A stretch of DNA of 37,472 nucleotides from Clostridia bacterium (lineage in GTDB: Bacteria; Bacillota; Clostridia; Oscillospirales; CAG-382). Below the pieces are notes generated by a model. It was not told the origin of the DNA, did not search any database, and saw only the letters and a list, made by a program, of their open reading frames with translations. Below, piece by piece: positions 6,050-14,330 of the stretch. The DNA is taken from positions 1 to 37,472 of the forward strand of contig JAGAKP010000047.1 in the NCBI GenBank assembly GCA_017625615.1, given 5' to 3'. Every line of letters begins with the position of its first letter. Positions within the stretch are counted from its first letter, which is position 1. Made by a program: the position numbers and the translations under genes.

Positions 6050-7090
6050 TCAAATATCAAGAATATACGCCAAAAGAAGGTTTAAGGTATTTTTGATACC
6101 TTCTATATGGGTACGCTCCATTCCGTGGCTGCAATATACAGCCATACCGAAGGCGGTGGCTCGGATATTGTTGCCCGCCCGCATTGCGGCGTTGGCATCG
6201 GTGCCGTAGTTCATAAATACGTCCACGGCGTAATCGCACTCTGCCTTCCCGGCAAGGGAAATGAGGCGGTTGGTAAGAGAATAATCGTAAGGCGCGGTGG
6301 CGTCCTTTGCGCAGATGCTTACGGAATATTCGTTTCCGTCAAGTCCCGGACCTATAAGTCCGATATCCAGAGCGACGTATTCGGAAACGCCCTGTGGCAG
6401 GTAAGTGCCGCCCAAGCCGATCTCCTCGCCGTAGGGGAAGGCGAAAACGGTGGTGTATGCGGGCTTTAAATTGTTTTCGTTAAGATATTTTATAACGGTA
6501 AGACAGCAGGCAACAGCCGCCTTATCGTCAATAAAGCGGGCCTTGATATAGCCCTTTTCGGTATATTGAAAGCGGGGCTCTACGGAGATATAGTCGCCGT
6601 TGCGGATGCCGAGAGAATGAATATCGGACTTGCTCGAAACCCTCTCGTCAAGTAAAAGCACCATAGTGTTTTCGTCGCGAGGGAGGGTGCGCGCATCGGA
6701 AAAGACGTGGACGGAATGGGATTGGCAGGCGATAAGTCCGGTGTATTCCCTGCCGTCACGGGTGTGGACGGTAGCCGTTTCGCCCTCAAGATTTGCGTAG
6801 TTTACGCCGCCGAGATTGCGCATGCGTATTTTTCCGTCGCCGTCGATGGCGCGTACCATCATACCGATAGTATCGGCGTGAGCGCCGACCATAACGGTCT
6901 TTGAGGTATCCTCGCCCAAAATGGTGATATAGGCAGTGCTTTTGTTATCGTACGTAACGGTTACGCCGAGAGAAGCGGCGTACCGCTCAAGCACGGGGTT
7001 AAGCTTTTCGTAATAGCCCACGGGGCTGGGAACAGACAAAAGCTCCTCAAGGCAGGAAAGAAAATATTGTTGGTCAAAAGTATATTTCAT
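6050..7090 (-). CDS. M42 family metallopeptidase (glutamyl/lysyl aminopeptidase-like)
   Basis: A 346-residue cytosolic metallo-aminopeptidase of the M42 family, which removes N-terminal residues from peptides as large tetrahedral assemblies. The dinuclear metal ligands and catalytic residues are in place: H71 and D73 (GAHADTIG), the bridging Asp at 188/189 (RFIDDKAA), the Glu pair E222/E223 (PYGEEIG), D242 (ALDIG) and H328 (ERTHIEG). The typical length is 340-370. It is followed at 7 bases by a small zinc-ribbon gene and preceded by a DUF3737 gene 14 bases upstream, so the three probably form one operon. The exact specificity cannot be assigned. Confidence 0.92.
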   Translation of the reverse strand: MKYTFDQQYFLSCLEELLSVPSPVGYYEKLNPVLERYAASLGVTVTYDNKSTAYITILGEDTSKTVMVGAHADTIGMMVRAIDGDGKIRMRNLGGVNYANLEGETATVHTRDGREYTGLIACQSHSVHVFSDARTLPRDENTMVLLLDERVSSKSDIHSLGIRNGDYISVEPRFQYTEKGYIKARFIDDKAAVACCLTVIKYLNENNLKPAYTTVFAFPYGEEIGLGGTYLPQGVSEYVALDIGLIGPGLDGNEYSVSICAKDATAPYDYSLTNRLISLAGKAECDYAVDVFMNYGTDANAAMRAGNNIRATAFGMAVYCSHGMERTHIEGIKNTLNLLLAYILDI

Positions 7091-7104
7091 AAGTATACCT
7101 CTTT

Positions 7105-7938
7105 TTATTTTATATGTACCCTTCCCTTTGCTTCGGGGTCGTCGAAGATAAGCTCACCGCACTCGGGCACGTAAATATTGCCCGAATGGGGGTTTTTGAT
7201 GCTTAAAACGGGAGTGGTGACGGTTGCCTCAACCTCGGACTTTTCAAAGGCGAGGTCGCAATCTGTCATTTCGCAATTGATAAGCTTTAAGCCCTTACAA
7301 TAGCAGAGAGGCTGTGTACCGATAATGAGGCAGTTTTCAAAGGTGACGTTTTCGCAGTACCAAGCAAGGTATTCGCCCTTTACGACGCTATCGCGGACTA
7401 CTACGTTTTTGGCGTGCCAGAATGCGTCCTTGGTGTCGAAATTACAGTTTTCGAAAACCGAATCCTCTATATACTGAAAGGAATACTTGCCCTTAAGGGA
7501 CACGTTATTGAAATTGAGCTTATCCGACCGAAGCATAAAGTATTCGCCGGTAACGGAGCATCTTTCCATATCTATGCCGTGGACGAACCAACCGAATTCG
7601 GCGGAAACCACGCTGCAATCCCACATAGAGATATTACTGCATTCGCGGAGTGCCTTTATTCCGTGAAGCTTGGTATCGCCGATCTCCGCGCCGTTGACGT
7701 ACCACAAAGCGGCGCGGCAGTTTTCGGTCATTTCGCTGTGGGACAGATTAAGTCCGTCAACGTGCCAGAAGGGATAGCGAAGGTTGAAATAACAGTCGCT
7801 TACGCTTATTATCTTACTTTCCTTGAAGGCGCTTTCTCCGTCGGCGGGGCCGTCAAAAACACAGTTATTAACGGTTATTCCGCGGCTTCCGTAAAGGGCG
7901 CGCTCTTCGTCAAAGGTTTTGTTTTCAATTAAGTTCAT
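7105..7938 (-). CDS. DUF3737 family protein, right-handed beta-helix-like
   Basis: A 277-residue product counted from the ATG at 7938, which has TAAGGAT 7 bases upstream; a further-upstream in-frame start lacks a site. It matches the DUF3737 family, with the N-terminal hallmark NKTFDEERALYGSRG and many short repeats of the form N/D-C-x-F/V-x(n)-A/G-x-W. These build a parallel beta-helix of small turns (for example FWHVDGLNLSHSEM, LWYVNGAEI, FWHAKNVVV). No signal peptide is visible. The family is common in gut Firmicutes and Bacteroidetes; its function is unknown. The M42 peptidase gene follows at 14 bases. Confidence 0.88.
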   Translation of the reverse strand: MNLIENKTFDEERALYGSRGITVNNCVFDGPADGESAFKESKIISVSDCYFNLRYPFWHVDGLNLSHSEMTENCRAALWYVNGAEIGDTKLHGIKALRECSNISMWDCSVVSAEFGWFVHGIDMERCSVTGEYFMLRSDKLNFNNVSLKGKYSFQYIEDSVFENCNFDTKDAFWHAKNVVVRDSVVKGEYLAWYCENVTFENCLIIGTQPLCYCKGLKLINCEMTDCDLAFEKSEVEATVTTPVLSIKNPHSGNIYVPECGELIFDDPEAKGRVHIK

Positions 7939-8041
7939 TTTGTATATCCTTATAACGCTATATTTAATCATTTAATTATAGCATTGTTTGCGGCGTATTG
8001 CAACAAAAAAGAGAAAGCAAACACGCTTTCCCTTTAAGTTT

Positions 8042-8686
8042 TTATTTTTTATCGATGGCGGATGCGATGGCGTAATATATGGGAATGGTGATGAACAGGA
8101 TCCACCACGGGTGCCACAGATCCCATTGCATACCGAGAATGCAGTATATAAACGTGACGAATACGGGGTATGCAAAATGAGAGAGCTTTTTGGTTCTTAT
8201 ACAGTCAATAACGCTGTAATATACGGGGATGGTGATGAACACCGTCCATGAGATATACCATCCTTCAAGAAGAAAGCCCCAAAGGAGAAAGACCACAGTT
8301 GCAAAAACAGGATACGGAAGGGCGTGTAAAGCGCGGAGCGTTTTTCTCTTTTTATCTGCGGGCGTGCCGTCGTTGCTGTAATAGGCTTCTGCCTCTGCTT
8401 CTTCCTTTTCGTCCTCGTCCTCGTACTCCGGCTCGTTTTTTTCGGCAGTTTCGACGGTAGGATCCTGACAGGTGCTTGCCTCATTTCCTATCAACTCATC
8501 CAAGGAAACTCCGTAGAGCTTCGATATGGTTATAAGATTATCGGTATCGGGCAGAGATGCGCCGCATTCCCACTTGGACACAGCCTGACGTGAAACGCCC
8601 AGCTTTTCCGCAAAGGCTTCCTGCGAAAGGCCGGATTTTTTTCTTAATTCATACAGCTTGCTGCCAAGTATTTCTCCGTTTGTCAT
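8042..8686 (-). CDS. XRE-type HTH regulator with C-terminal membrane helices
   Basis: The start at 8686 is fixed by AAGGAGG 7 bases upstream, giving 214 residues. The N-terminus is a Cro/C1-type helix-turn-helix (about 5-60: LRKKSGLSQEAFAEKLGVSRQAVSKWECG). An acidic linker (about 75-105, runs of E/D) leads to a membrane domain with four hydrophobic segments ending in IPIYYAIASAIDKK. The membrane part contains two similar units, each with W, HW or GW followed by FITIPxYY, suggesting an internal duplication. Family members are membrane-tethered regulators in Firmicutes; the target is unknown. A good promoter lies 38-66 bases upstream. Confidence 0.85.
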   Translation of the reverse strand: MTNGEILGSKLYELRKKSGLSQEAFAEKLGVSRQAVSKWECGASLPDTDNLITISKLYGVSLDELIGNEASTCQDPTVETAEKNEPEYEDEDEKEEAEAEAYYSNDGTPADKKRKTLRALHALPYPVFATVVFLLWGFLLEGWYISWTVFITIPVYYSVIDCIRTKKLSHFAYPVFVTFIYCILGMQWDLWHPWWILFITIPIYYAIASAIDKK

Positions 8687-8723
8687 ACATATTCCTCCTT
8701 GCATCGCTTTTTGTTACGGCTTT

Positions 8724-8752
8724 ATTTTACTATAAGCGCCCGTAAATTTCAA
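8724..8752 (-). promoter_or_regulatory. Sigma-A promoter of the HTH-membrane gene
   Basis: Minus strand TTGAAA (8752-8747), 17-base spacer, TAAAAT (8729-8724). Confidence 0.65.
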
Positions 8753-8768
8753 CCGTTTTTGAATAGCA

Positions 8769-8793
8769 ATACCGCAACTTTGGGTTGCGGTAT
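8769..8793 (-). terminator. Hairpin after the aldolase-like gene
   Basis: Perfect 9-bp stem ATACCGCAA/TTGCGGTAT with a 7-base loop. The T-run on the minus strand is weak and interrupted, so terminator function is likely but not certain. Confidence 0.45.
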
Positions 8794-8835
8794 CGGAAAA
8801 CAGGTATTTTTTGTGTTTTCTTGGGGTATTCTTAT

Positions 8836-8871
8836 TCGGGGTCCCCGAGAAAGCGAAGCTTTCTTGGGGTA
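8836..8871. repeat. REP-like palindromic repeat, copy 3
   Basis: TCGGGGTCCCCGAGAAAGC, then GCTTTCTTGGGGT: the reverse orientation of copies 1-2, ending 5 bases from the stop codon of the minus-strand gene at 8876. Confidence 0.8.
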
Positions 8872-8875
8872 CACT

Positions 8876-9853
8876 TTAATTTTCGCGATCCCAGAGGTCG
8901 TGGTAAAAGCCGAGGTAATCGGTATTCTGCTCCTTCATACGGTCGATAGCAGCCTTGGGGTGGCGGTTAAGAAGTCCGGTGAGAAGATAGGGAATATCGT
9001 AGCCCCAGACAAGTCCCTGCTTTTTAAGGTCGAGCATATAGGTCTGAATGAACTTGAGAACGTATGCGATATTGTAACGGGGGTTACGCAAAAAGCCGAG
9101 GAGTCCCTCGAGTATGCAGTTGCCTGCGCCTCTGCCCATACCCATCATGGTAGCGTCAAGATAGCTTGCGCCGAAGGCAACGGCTTCTACGGTGTTGGCA
9201 AAGGCCATCTGCTGATTATTGTGAGCGTGCATACCAACCTTCTTGCCGTATTTTTCGGCTATGGCACAGTACATTTCGGTGTACTCGCGCACCTGCTCGG
9301 GGTAAAGGGAGCCGTAGCTGTCAACGAGATAGATAACGTCAACGCTGCTCTGGCCGAGCATTTCAAGCGCCTGCTCAACGTCCTTGGAGTTGGCGGTGGA
9401 AACAGCCATAATATTTACGCTGGTTTCGTAGCCCTTGGCGTGGCAGTACTCGATCATATCGATGGCGGCGGGAATGGTGTTGATATAGGTTGCAACACGG
9501 ATAAGGTCGATAACGCTGTCCTTTTTATCTATAATATCACGCTTGTAATCGGTTCTGCCCACGTCTGCCATAACGGCGATCTTAAGGTCGCTGTCGTTAT
9601 TGCCGACTATGGCGCGGAGGTCTGCCTCTTCGCAGAACTTCCACTTGCCGAATGCGTTTACGTCGAAAAGGTCCTTGCTTGCCTTATAGCCAAACTCCAT
9701 ATAGTCTACGCCGGCTTTTATATTTGCTTCGTAAAGTGCTTTTACGAAATCATCTGTAAAAAAGAAGCTGTTAACAAGTCCGCCGTCGCGGATAGTAGCG
9801 TCAAGCACCCTGATATCGGGGCGGAACGCCATTAAGTTACCTTTCTGTCCCAT
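8876..9853 (-). CDS. HMGL-like aldolase-domain protein (DRE-TIM metallolyase)
   Basis: A 325-residue TIM-barrel protein of the HMG-CoA-lyase/DmpG (DRE-TIM) superfamily. The N-terminal signature is LDATIRDGG with R22-D23, and the metal-binding HAHNN (H209, H211) is intact, so an active divalent-metal lyase or aldolase is expected. It is closest in shape to the short aldolase catalytic domain proteins found beside sugar and nucleotide-sugar genes, and lacks the C-terminal communication domain of true 4-hydroxy-2-oxovalerate aldolases. Two starts are possible: ATG at 9853 (AAGGAGG, long spacing) or ATG at 9832 (AAAGGT, 6 bases). It is monocistronic, with an extended -10 TGGTATACT near 9895-9903. 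The substrate is unknown. Confidence 0.82.
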   Translation of the reverse strand: MGQKGNLMAFRPDIRVLDATIRDGGLVNSFFFTDDFVKALYEANIKAGVDYMEFGYKASKDLFDVNAFGKWKFCEEADLRAIVGNNDSDLKIAVMADVGRTDYKRDIIDKKDSVIDLIRVATYINTIPAAIDMIEYCHAKGYETSVNIMAVSTANSKDVEQALEMLGQSSVDVIYLVDSYGSLYPEQVREYTEMYCAIAEKYGKKVGMHAHNNQQMAFANTVEAVAFGASYLDATMMGMGRGAGNCILEGLLGFLRNPRYNIAYVLKFIQTYMLDLKKQGLVWGYDIPYLLTGLLNRHPKAAIDRMKEQNTDYLGFYHDLWDREN

Positions 9854-9947
9854 TTTTAAAAAAGTCCTCCTTGGGGGAAAAATAAATTATGGGAAGTATA
9901 CCACATAAAAGCGCAAAAAGAAAGAGGTTTTTACATTTTTATAAATA

Positions 9948-10616
9948 TTATTTGAGCAGTATAAATCCGATAGTGTTTATGGCAAAATTTGCAAACATAT
10001 GGACGAACCACGAGGTATAAACGCTTTCGTGCTTTTCGTTAAGATAATTGAATATGGCACCGCCTGCGGCAAGTCCCACCAGAACGAGGGCGAAAAGACC
10101 GATATTGAACCATCCGATCATCATTGCAACGTGATACAGCGAAAACAGGACGGAGCTTAAAGCGTATGCAAGAGCGCGGGTGGAATGCTTTTTGAGGTTA
10201 AGGAACAAAAAGCCGCGGAAGAAAAATTCCTCAAGCAGTGAATTTACAAAAGATATGTACAGCGAAACGAATAGGAAGTTTTCCTTGGTTACTCCCGCAC
10301 CCGAGGAAAGGGACTGTGCTATACCCGAAAAATCGAAAAAGGGTCTTACCGCAAAATATGCGCCGACGATGAGCGCGTACAGCCCGACGCCCAAGAGGAG
10401 AGCGTACAAAAAGCCCTTTTTGTTGAATTTGAAAATGCTTTTGATATCAACGCTCTTTTCAAAAAAAGCAAAGACGAGGGGAACCAAAAGAAAAAGGCAG
10501 AACTTTACGGCGGATTTTACAGCGTAGCCCGGTTGGATAACGCCGTCCACCACCGTCATTACGCCGCAGACGAAGACGGCGAGTGTTATTAAAAGTGCTT
10601 TCGTTTTTTTGTTCAT
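9948..10616 (-). CDS. CPBP family intramembrane glutamic protease
   Basis: A 222-residue integral membrane protein with about six to seven hydrophobic helices. It has the motifs of the Abi/CAAX protease and bacteriocin-processing (CPBP) family: EEFFFRG (E129, E130, R134), H162 in LYHVAM, and H206/N210 in FVHMFAN. These form the Glu/His active site in the membrane. The ATG overlaps the stop of the upstream nitrilase-family gene by four bases (ATGA), so translation is probably coupled. The physiological substrate is unknown; family roles range from prenyl-protein processing to self-immunity against bacteriocins. Confidence 0.9.
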   Translation of the reverse strand: MNKKTKALLITLAVFVCGVMTVVDGVIQPGYAVKSAVKFCLFLLVPLVFAFFEKSVDIKSIFKFNKKGFLYALLLGVGLYALIVGAYFAVRPFFDFSGIAQSLSSGAGVTKENFLFVSLYISFVNSLLEEFFFRGFLFLNLKKHSTRALAYALSSVLFSLYHVAMMIGWFNIGLFALVLVGLAAGGAIFNYLNEKHESVYTSWFVHMFANFAINTIGFILLK

Positions 10617-11488
10617 CGCTTATCCTCCCTGATAAAAGGAGTCAAGACCTTTTCCGAAACAAGAAGTGAATATTTTTCGGGACGGCGGTATGCGTTGCCG
10701 TGTACTTCCGTTTCTCGGTAGGCGCGGAGGGTATCCACGGGGATATCGGCTACATATATTCCCTCTCCCTCCCCCGCTTCAAGGATGCAGGTGTCACGGG
10801 AGCCGTCGATATCGGGAAGATATGCTACCCCGTCAAAAACGGAGGAATGACCGTTGCAATCGGGATGAGGGGACGGATAATTTACCGTGGCGATGCAGGT
10901 CATATTCTCGTAGGCTCTGCCGCGAAGCTGGGCAAGGCGGTTTATTTCCATAGGGCAGGCGTTGGGAACGAGTATGATCTCCGCACCCTTAAGCATAAGT
11001 ATACGGGCGCTTTCGGGAAATTCACGGTCGTAGCAGATCATTGCGCCAACCTTTACGGTTCCGCGGGCGGTATTGAGCTCGGTTACAAAAAAGTCCTCCC
11101 CTGCCGTTAGCCGTGCTTCGTCGCCGAAATCGCAGGTATGCACCTTTGCGTAGTGCAAAACGGGGGTTCCGGAGCGGTCAAACAAAAGAAAGGTATTTCT
11201 GGGAAGGGGCGAAAAGCTCTCAAGAAAGGTTATTCCGATAGCCATATCCGTTTCGCGTGCGAGAGAAGAAAAGGTCAAAGTAAATTCGCTTTCTGCGGAA
11301 ACCGATATGCTTTTAAGCTTTTCCATATCCTCGGGAATGGAATATCCCACGCTCCACATTTCGGGGAACAGCGCGATATCCGCGCCGAGGGACTTTGCTT
11401 TTTTGCAGGCAGATATACCTATACGCTTGTTTTCTTCCATATCCTTGCCCGGTAAAAGCTGAAGCAGGGCGATTTTTATATTTTCCAT
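10613..11488 (-). CDS. Carbon-nitrogen hydrolase family protein (nitrilase superfamily)
   Basis: A 291-residue cytosolic amidase-type enzyme. The catalytic triad of the superfamily is complete: E43 (LFPEMW), K115 (HYAKVHTCDFG) and C152 (AMICYDREFPES). It cleaves non-peptide C-N bonds, but the substrate is not deducible. The C-terminal region with RRPEKYSLL is common in the N-carbamoyl-putrescine amidase and omega-amidase-like groups. It is translationally coupled to the CPBP protease gene by an ATGA overlap. The upstream spacer of 110 bases carries a hairpin and a degenerate REP-like repeat. Confidence 0.9.
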   Translation of the reverse strand: MENIKIALLQLLPGKDMEENKRIGISACKKAKSLGADIALFPEMWSVGYSIPEDMEKLKSISVSAESEFTLTFSSLARETDMAIGITFLESFSPLPRNTFLLFDRSGTPVLHYAKVHTCDFGDEARLTAGEDFFVTELNTARGTVKVGAMICYDREFPESARILMLKGAEIILVPNACPMEINRLAQLRGRAYENMTCIATVNYPSPHPDCNGHSSVFDGVAYLPDIDGSRDTCILEAGEGEGIYVADIPVDTLRAYRETEVHGNAYRRPEKYSLLVSEKVLTPFIREDKR

Positions 11489-11520
11489 ATTACCTTTTCC
11501 CTTCTTGACGTTACGGTTTC

Positions 11521-11552
11521 AAAAATGCTCTGCTTGAAAACAGAGCATTTTT
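11521..11552. terminator. Bidirectional terminator after the lipoprotein gene
   Basis: Perfect 12-bp stem AAAAATGCTCTG/CAGAGCATTTTT with an 8-base loop, in the spacer between the nitrilase gene start and the 3' end of the gene at 11599. Confidence 0.75.
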
Positions 11553-11556
11553 ATGT

Positions 11557-11592
11557 GGTTCCCCAAGAAGCTTAAACGAATTCTTGGGGGGA
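11557..11592. repeat. REP-like palindromic repeat, diverged copy
   Basis: GGTTCCCCAAGAAGCTTAAA, then ACGAATTCTTGGGGGG. The outer CCCCAAGAA/TTCTTGGGG arms are kept but the centre differs. It ends 6 bases from the stop codon at 11599. Confidence 0.6.
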
Positions 11593-11598
11593 ATATTA

Positions 11599-12273
11599 TT
11601 ATTCGGAATAGGGAGCGAAGGAGGAAAGAACGGTGTCTATCTTTGAAACATCGTTAACAGAAATTATTATAACCACCATTCTATCATCATACTTTTTTAT
11701 AAGATAAGTCTGATAAACCGTTACGCCGCTATAAGATTGGGTGGCATCCATACGCAGAAATTCAATTTCGCCTATGGTGTAGGAAACGGGTTCCTCGAAG
11801 GTTCCGCTGATATTGGTTTGCTGTCCAAGCTGCTGCTTCAGGGCATCGCAATATTTTTCTTCGGAATTAACGAGGAAGTTGACCTTTTCTGCCATAACGA
11901 TGATGTTATTTCCCATATTATCCATTGCCTGCATTTCGTAGATCGCATTTACCATAGCGTAGTCGATCATCTCTTTGCCGGTTTCGGGATCCTTGTAAAT
12001 ACCTGTTGCAAGATCCATAAGCTCCTTAAGTTCTTCCTGTGACATCATGGAAAAGCCGTCGGTAAGGGTATACTGTAAGCCGATCCAAGCACTTTTCCAA
12101 TCGGAATCAGTAACCGTGCCGGGAGTATATTCGCCTTGTGCGACACCGTTTTCCGTTTTGGAAGTATCGAGCAGGGAGCCGCCGATGCTTTCAAATCTTT
12201 CAAGCAAGCCCGAGCAGCTTGAAAGAGCAAGCACCAAAACAAGACAAAGAATAGATGAAAACAGTTTTTTCAT
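11599..12273 (-). CDS. Putative lipoprotein of unknown function
   Basis: I choose the ATG at 12273 (AAGGAAGG 8 bases upstream), which gives a 224-residue product with a clear lipoprotein signal: MKKLFSSILCLVLVLALSSC, lipobox LSSC with Cys20. The mature part is soluble, with an internal region (about 55-215) that reads as one alpha/beta domain. YTIGEIEFLRMD and VTVYQTYLIKKYDDRMVVI have the look of strands in a lipoprotein that senses or binds small molecules, but no family is recognised. It starts 17 bases after the DHHW gene and probably shares its transcript. It is expected on the outer face of the membrane. Confidence 0.78.
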   Translation of the reverse strand: MKKLFSSILCLVLVLALSSCSGLLERFESIGGSLLDTSKTENGVAQGEYTPGTVTDSDWKSAWIGLQYTLTDGFSMMSQEELKELMDLATGIYKDPETGKEMIDYAMVNAIYEMQAMDNMGNNIIVMAEKVNFLVNSEEKYCDALKQQLGQQTNISGTFEEPVSYTIGEIEFLRMDATQSYSGVTVYQTYLIKKYDDRMVVIIISVNDVSKIDTVLSSFAPYSE

Positions 12274-12290
12274 AAGTAATACCTTCCTTT

Positions 12291-13484
12291 TTATTTTATT
12301 AATTTTGCAAAGTAATCGCACCAAGCGCCGGTGTTGCCCATAGAAGAATTTACGAGGAACACGATATCGTCAAGTCCGTATTCTCCGAGCTTTTCGCACA
12401 CGTTGATATCGGTGTGGCGGGGATCTATAACGATAATATTTCCGTAATGCTCGGTAAGGTAGGGCACGAATGCGTTGCCGTAGGAATCCTTGATGACGAG
12501 AATGGATTTATCCTGATCGTTTTCGGGAACGTTGATGACCATATAAGGATGGTCGCCTGCGATGAATGCGGAATAGTTTTTGATAGAGGTAACCACGCAG
12601 GTATCGTACTGAGATACTACGTTGGTCGCGTTTTTATCGTAGATAGTCATGGTGCACGCTTTTTTGGGCATATAGGCTTCTACGGTATCGTAATAATACT
12701 TGACGCGCTCGTCGCCCGTAAAGGAATACATAGTGCCGATAAAGTTTTCGCGGAGAATCTTAACCTCAAATTCCTCGATGGGAGTGGGTGTAAGTCCTAC
12801 TGACTTAACGAATTCGGAATATGCGTAATACGCGCCGCGGTGTGTCCAGTGGTGGTCGCTTTTGAAGAAAAGATACTCTTCTGCGTGGCGGACGTACACG
12901 TTTTTAAGGTTTACGAAGTTTACGTCGCCGGTAATAGCCGCCTCCATATTGTCAAGCAGCTTGCTCTGGCTGGACATTCTTGAGCTGACGGCGGTATCGA
13001 GAATGGTAATAGATGCCAAGGGTGCGATGATTACGTTTATGCGGGTATCGGGGAACGATGACGCGTACTGCTCGTAAACTGCAGCGTAACGGGGTGCGTT
13101 ATATGAAGAAAAATAGGACTGGGTATACGCCGCGCCGCCGTAAAGAACAAATCCCGTTTCAAGGAAAACGGCTTCTCCCTTTGATACCACGGGAGGAGTG
13201 GATACCTCCTCGTCAGGTACGGACACGTCGGGTACGGATTCTTCTTCGCTTACTTCCTCGGAAACCTCTTCACTTTCTTCCTCGGAAACCTCTTCGATTG
13301 CCTCTTCGGAAGCCTCTTCGCTTGCCTCCTCGGACTCTTCTGCGGGAAGGGAGCTTTCGGGAAGGCTGTTTTCTACAGAAGAGCCGCCGCTTACATCGGG
13401 CAAGGAGGTATTGGTGCCGTTATCACAGCCGAATAAGGTGAAAATAAGTAATATAAGTATTACCAATGAAAATGATCTTTTCAT
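12291..13484 (-). CDS. DHHW family lipoprotein (AlgX/SGNH-like)
   Basis: A 397-residue lipoprotein: signal and lipobox TLFGC (Cys20), a Ser/Glu-rich linker (about 38-90, repeating SEEA/SEEV units) and a catalytic-type domain (about 105-397). The domain has SDHHWTHRG (D210, H211, H212, W213) and KDSYGNAF (D333, S334), the Asp-His-His-Trp and Ser signatures of the DHHW family, related to AlgX/AlgJ-type SGNH acyltransferases that O-acetylate extracellular polysaccharide. DHHW proteins usually sit beside an MBOAT acyltransferase; none is present in this window. An unlinked MBOAT or another role is therefore likely. An extended -10 (TGGTATATT) lies upstream. Confidence 0.85.
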   Translation of the reverse strand: MKRSFSLVILILLIFTLFGCDNGTNTSLPDVSGGSSVENSLPESSLPAEESEEASEEASEEAIEEVSEEESEEVSEEVSEEESVPDVSVPDEEVSTPPVVSKGEAVFLETGFVLYGGAAYTQSYFSSYNAPRYAAVYEQYASSFPDTRINVIIAPLASITILDTAVSSRMSSQSKLLDNMEAAITGDVNFVNLKNVYVRHAEEYLFFKSDHHWTHRGAYYAYSEFVKSVGLTPTPIEEFEVKILRENFIGTMYSFTGDERVKYYYDTVEAYMPKKACTMTIYDKNATNVVSQYDTCVVTSIKNYSAFIAGDHPYMVINVPENDQDKSILVIKDSYGNAFVPYLTEHYGNIIVIDPRHTDINVCEKLGEYGLDDIVFLVNSSMGNTGAWCDYFAKLIK

Positions 13485-13571
13485 AAAAACCTCTTTAAAA
13501 GTATGATGTATGAATTAAATATACCACAATAAGCATAAAAAGACAATACTTAAATATGACAATTCTCCCTA

Positions 13572-13600
13572 TAAAAAAGGGCACGGAATTTTCCGTGCCA
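13572..13600 (-). terminator. Terminator after the DUF3793 gene
   Basis: Stem GGCACGGAA/TTCCGTGCC (13580-13588 and 13591-13599), followed on the minus strand by a TTTTTT run, about 60 bases past the stop codon at 13661. Confidence 0.75.
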
Positions 13601-13660
13601 TATAAAAGTATACAAAAGGATCTATACAGGGCTTTTGCCACCTACTCGGTGTTGCATTTT

Positions 13661-14209
13661 TCAGCTGACGACCGCGAGACCGTCTATACTTTTGCCTTTT
13701 TTATGAAGAGCGCAGTAAGAGGCAGTGCAGCGCTTATATTTTGAAAACAAGCTTTTTGCCTTCTCCACGTCGCCGTAGACCTTCCACAGACCGCTGTATT
13801 TACAGCCGCGGCTGTCCTTAATAAAGCCGTTGACGTCCTCGGGCGGGTAACCGAGGAATAGTCCGATCTCGTGAGGAAAAGTATCGTTTTCTTCTAATTT
13901 CCGTTTAAGCCTTGAAACGCAGATATCGGCGGAAACGTTTTCGTAGCCCTGCTTTTCGAGTATACGGGCGGCATCGGTATTGCCGAGATCCCGCGTGAGA
14001 AAGGCGGGGCGGTAGACGTATATGAGTCCGTTTCCGTTTTTATATCTTAAAGGGATGACGCGGAGTCCCTTTTTGCGCAAGGAAGCGTTAAGAGCGCGGA
14101 CGTAAGAACGCATTTTTTGCTCATCCTCAAAGGGGCGGGAAAACATATTTCCCGTTTTTATGCCCGCAAGAGTGGGTGCGCAGTTGCGTACCAGCATTTC
14201 ATCACCCAT
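13661..14209 (-). CDS. DUF3793 family protein
   Basis: A 182-residue soluble protein of the DUF3793 family. The N-terminal hallmark CAPTLAGIKTGNMF (about 10-23), PLRYKNGNGLIYVYRP (about 53-68), FPHEIGLFLGYPPEDVNGFI (about 111-130) and the C-terminal W-K-VYGD...A...F..YK..T..Y are all present. The family is common in Clostridia and often sits near flavodoxin and iron-uptake genes; its biochemical function is unknown. AGGAGG lies just upstream of the ATG. The gene is driven by a near-consensus promoter carrying two palindromes that look like DtxR/IdeR boxes, which supports regulation by iron or manganese. Confidence 0.9.
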   Translation of the reverse strand: MGDEMLVRNCAPTLAGIKTGNMFSRPFEDEQKMRSYVRALNASLRKKGLRVIPLRYKNGNGLIYVYRPAFLTRDLGNTDAARILEKQGYENVSADICVSRLKRKLEENDTFPHEIGLFLGYPPEDVNGFIKDSRGCKYSGLWKVYGDVEKAKSLFSKYKRCTASYCALHKKGKSIDGLAVVS

Positions 14210-14261
14210 TGACTACCCTCCTTTATATTTTTAGGATATACTTTAAATCTGATTTTATCCA

Positions 14262-14279
14262 AGTTAGCGTATGCTAACT
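14262..14279. promoter_or_regulatory. DtxR-type palindrome, distal box
   Basis: AGTTAGC-GTAT-GCTAACT, perfect 7-bp arms. It resembles the core of the iron boxes bound by DtxR/IdeR-type regulators (TTAGGTTAGGCTAACCTAA). It lies in the DUF3793 5' leader, 45 bases downstream of the proximal box, centre to centre. No DtxR gene is in the window. Confidence 0.55.
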
Positions 14280-14307
14280 ACGCGGTATCACAAAAGCGGC
14301 GCGCTTG

Positions 14308-14323
14308 GTTAGCCGCCGCTAAC
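14308..14323. promoter_or_regulatory. DtxR-type palindrome, promoter-proximal box
   Basis: GTTAGC-CGCC-GCTAAC, perfect 6-bp arms. On the minus strand it begins 7 bases past the -10, so it covers the transcription start of the DUF3793 gene, the classical place for metal-dependent repression. Confidence 0.6.
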
Positions 14324-14330
14324 TGTTATT

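Noticed and set aside
9948..11488. CPBP protease plus nitrilase as a bacteriocin or anti-phage pair
   Set aside because: No peptide precursor, toxin or transporter is adjacent; both families have many house-keeping members, so the idea has no support beyond the overlap.
13058..13441. Arg/Pro-rich plus-strand frame opposite the DHHW linker
   Set aside because: It is the reverse of the Ser/Glu repeat region and has no independent support.
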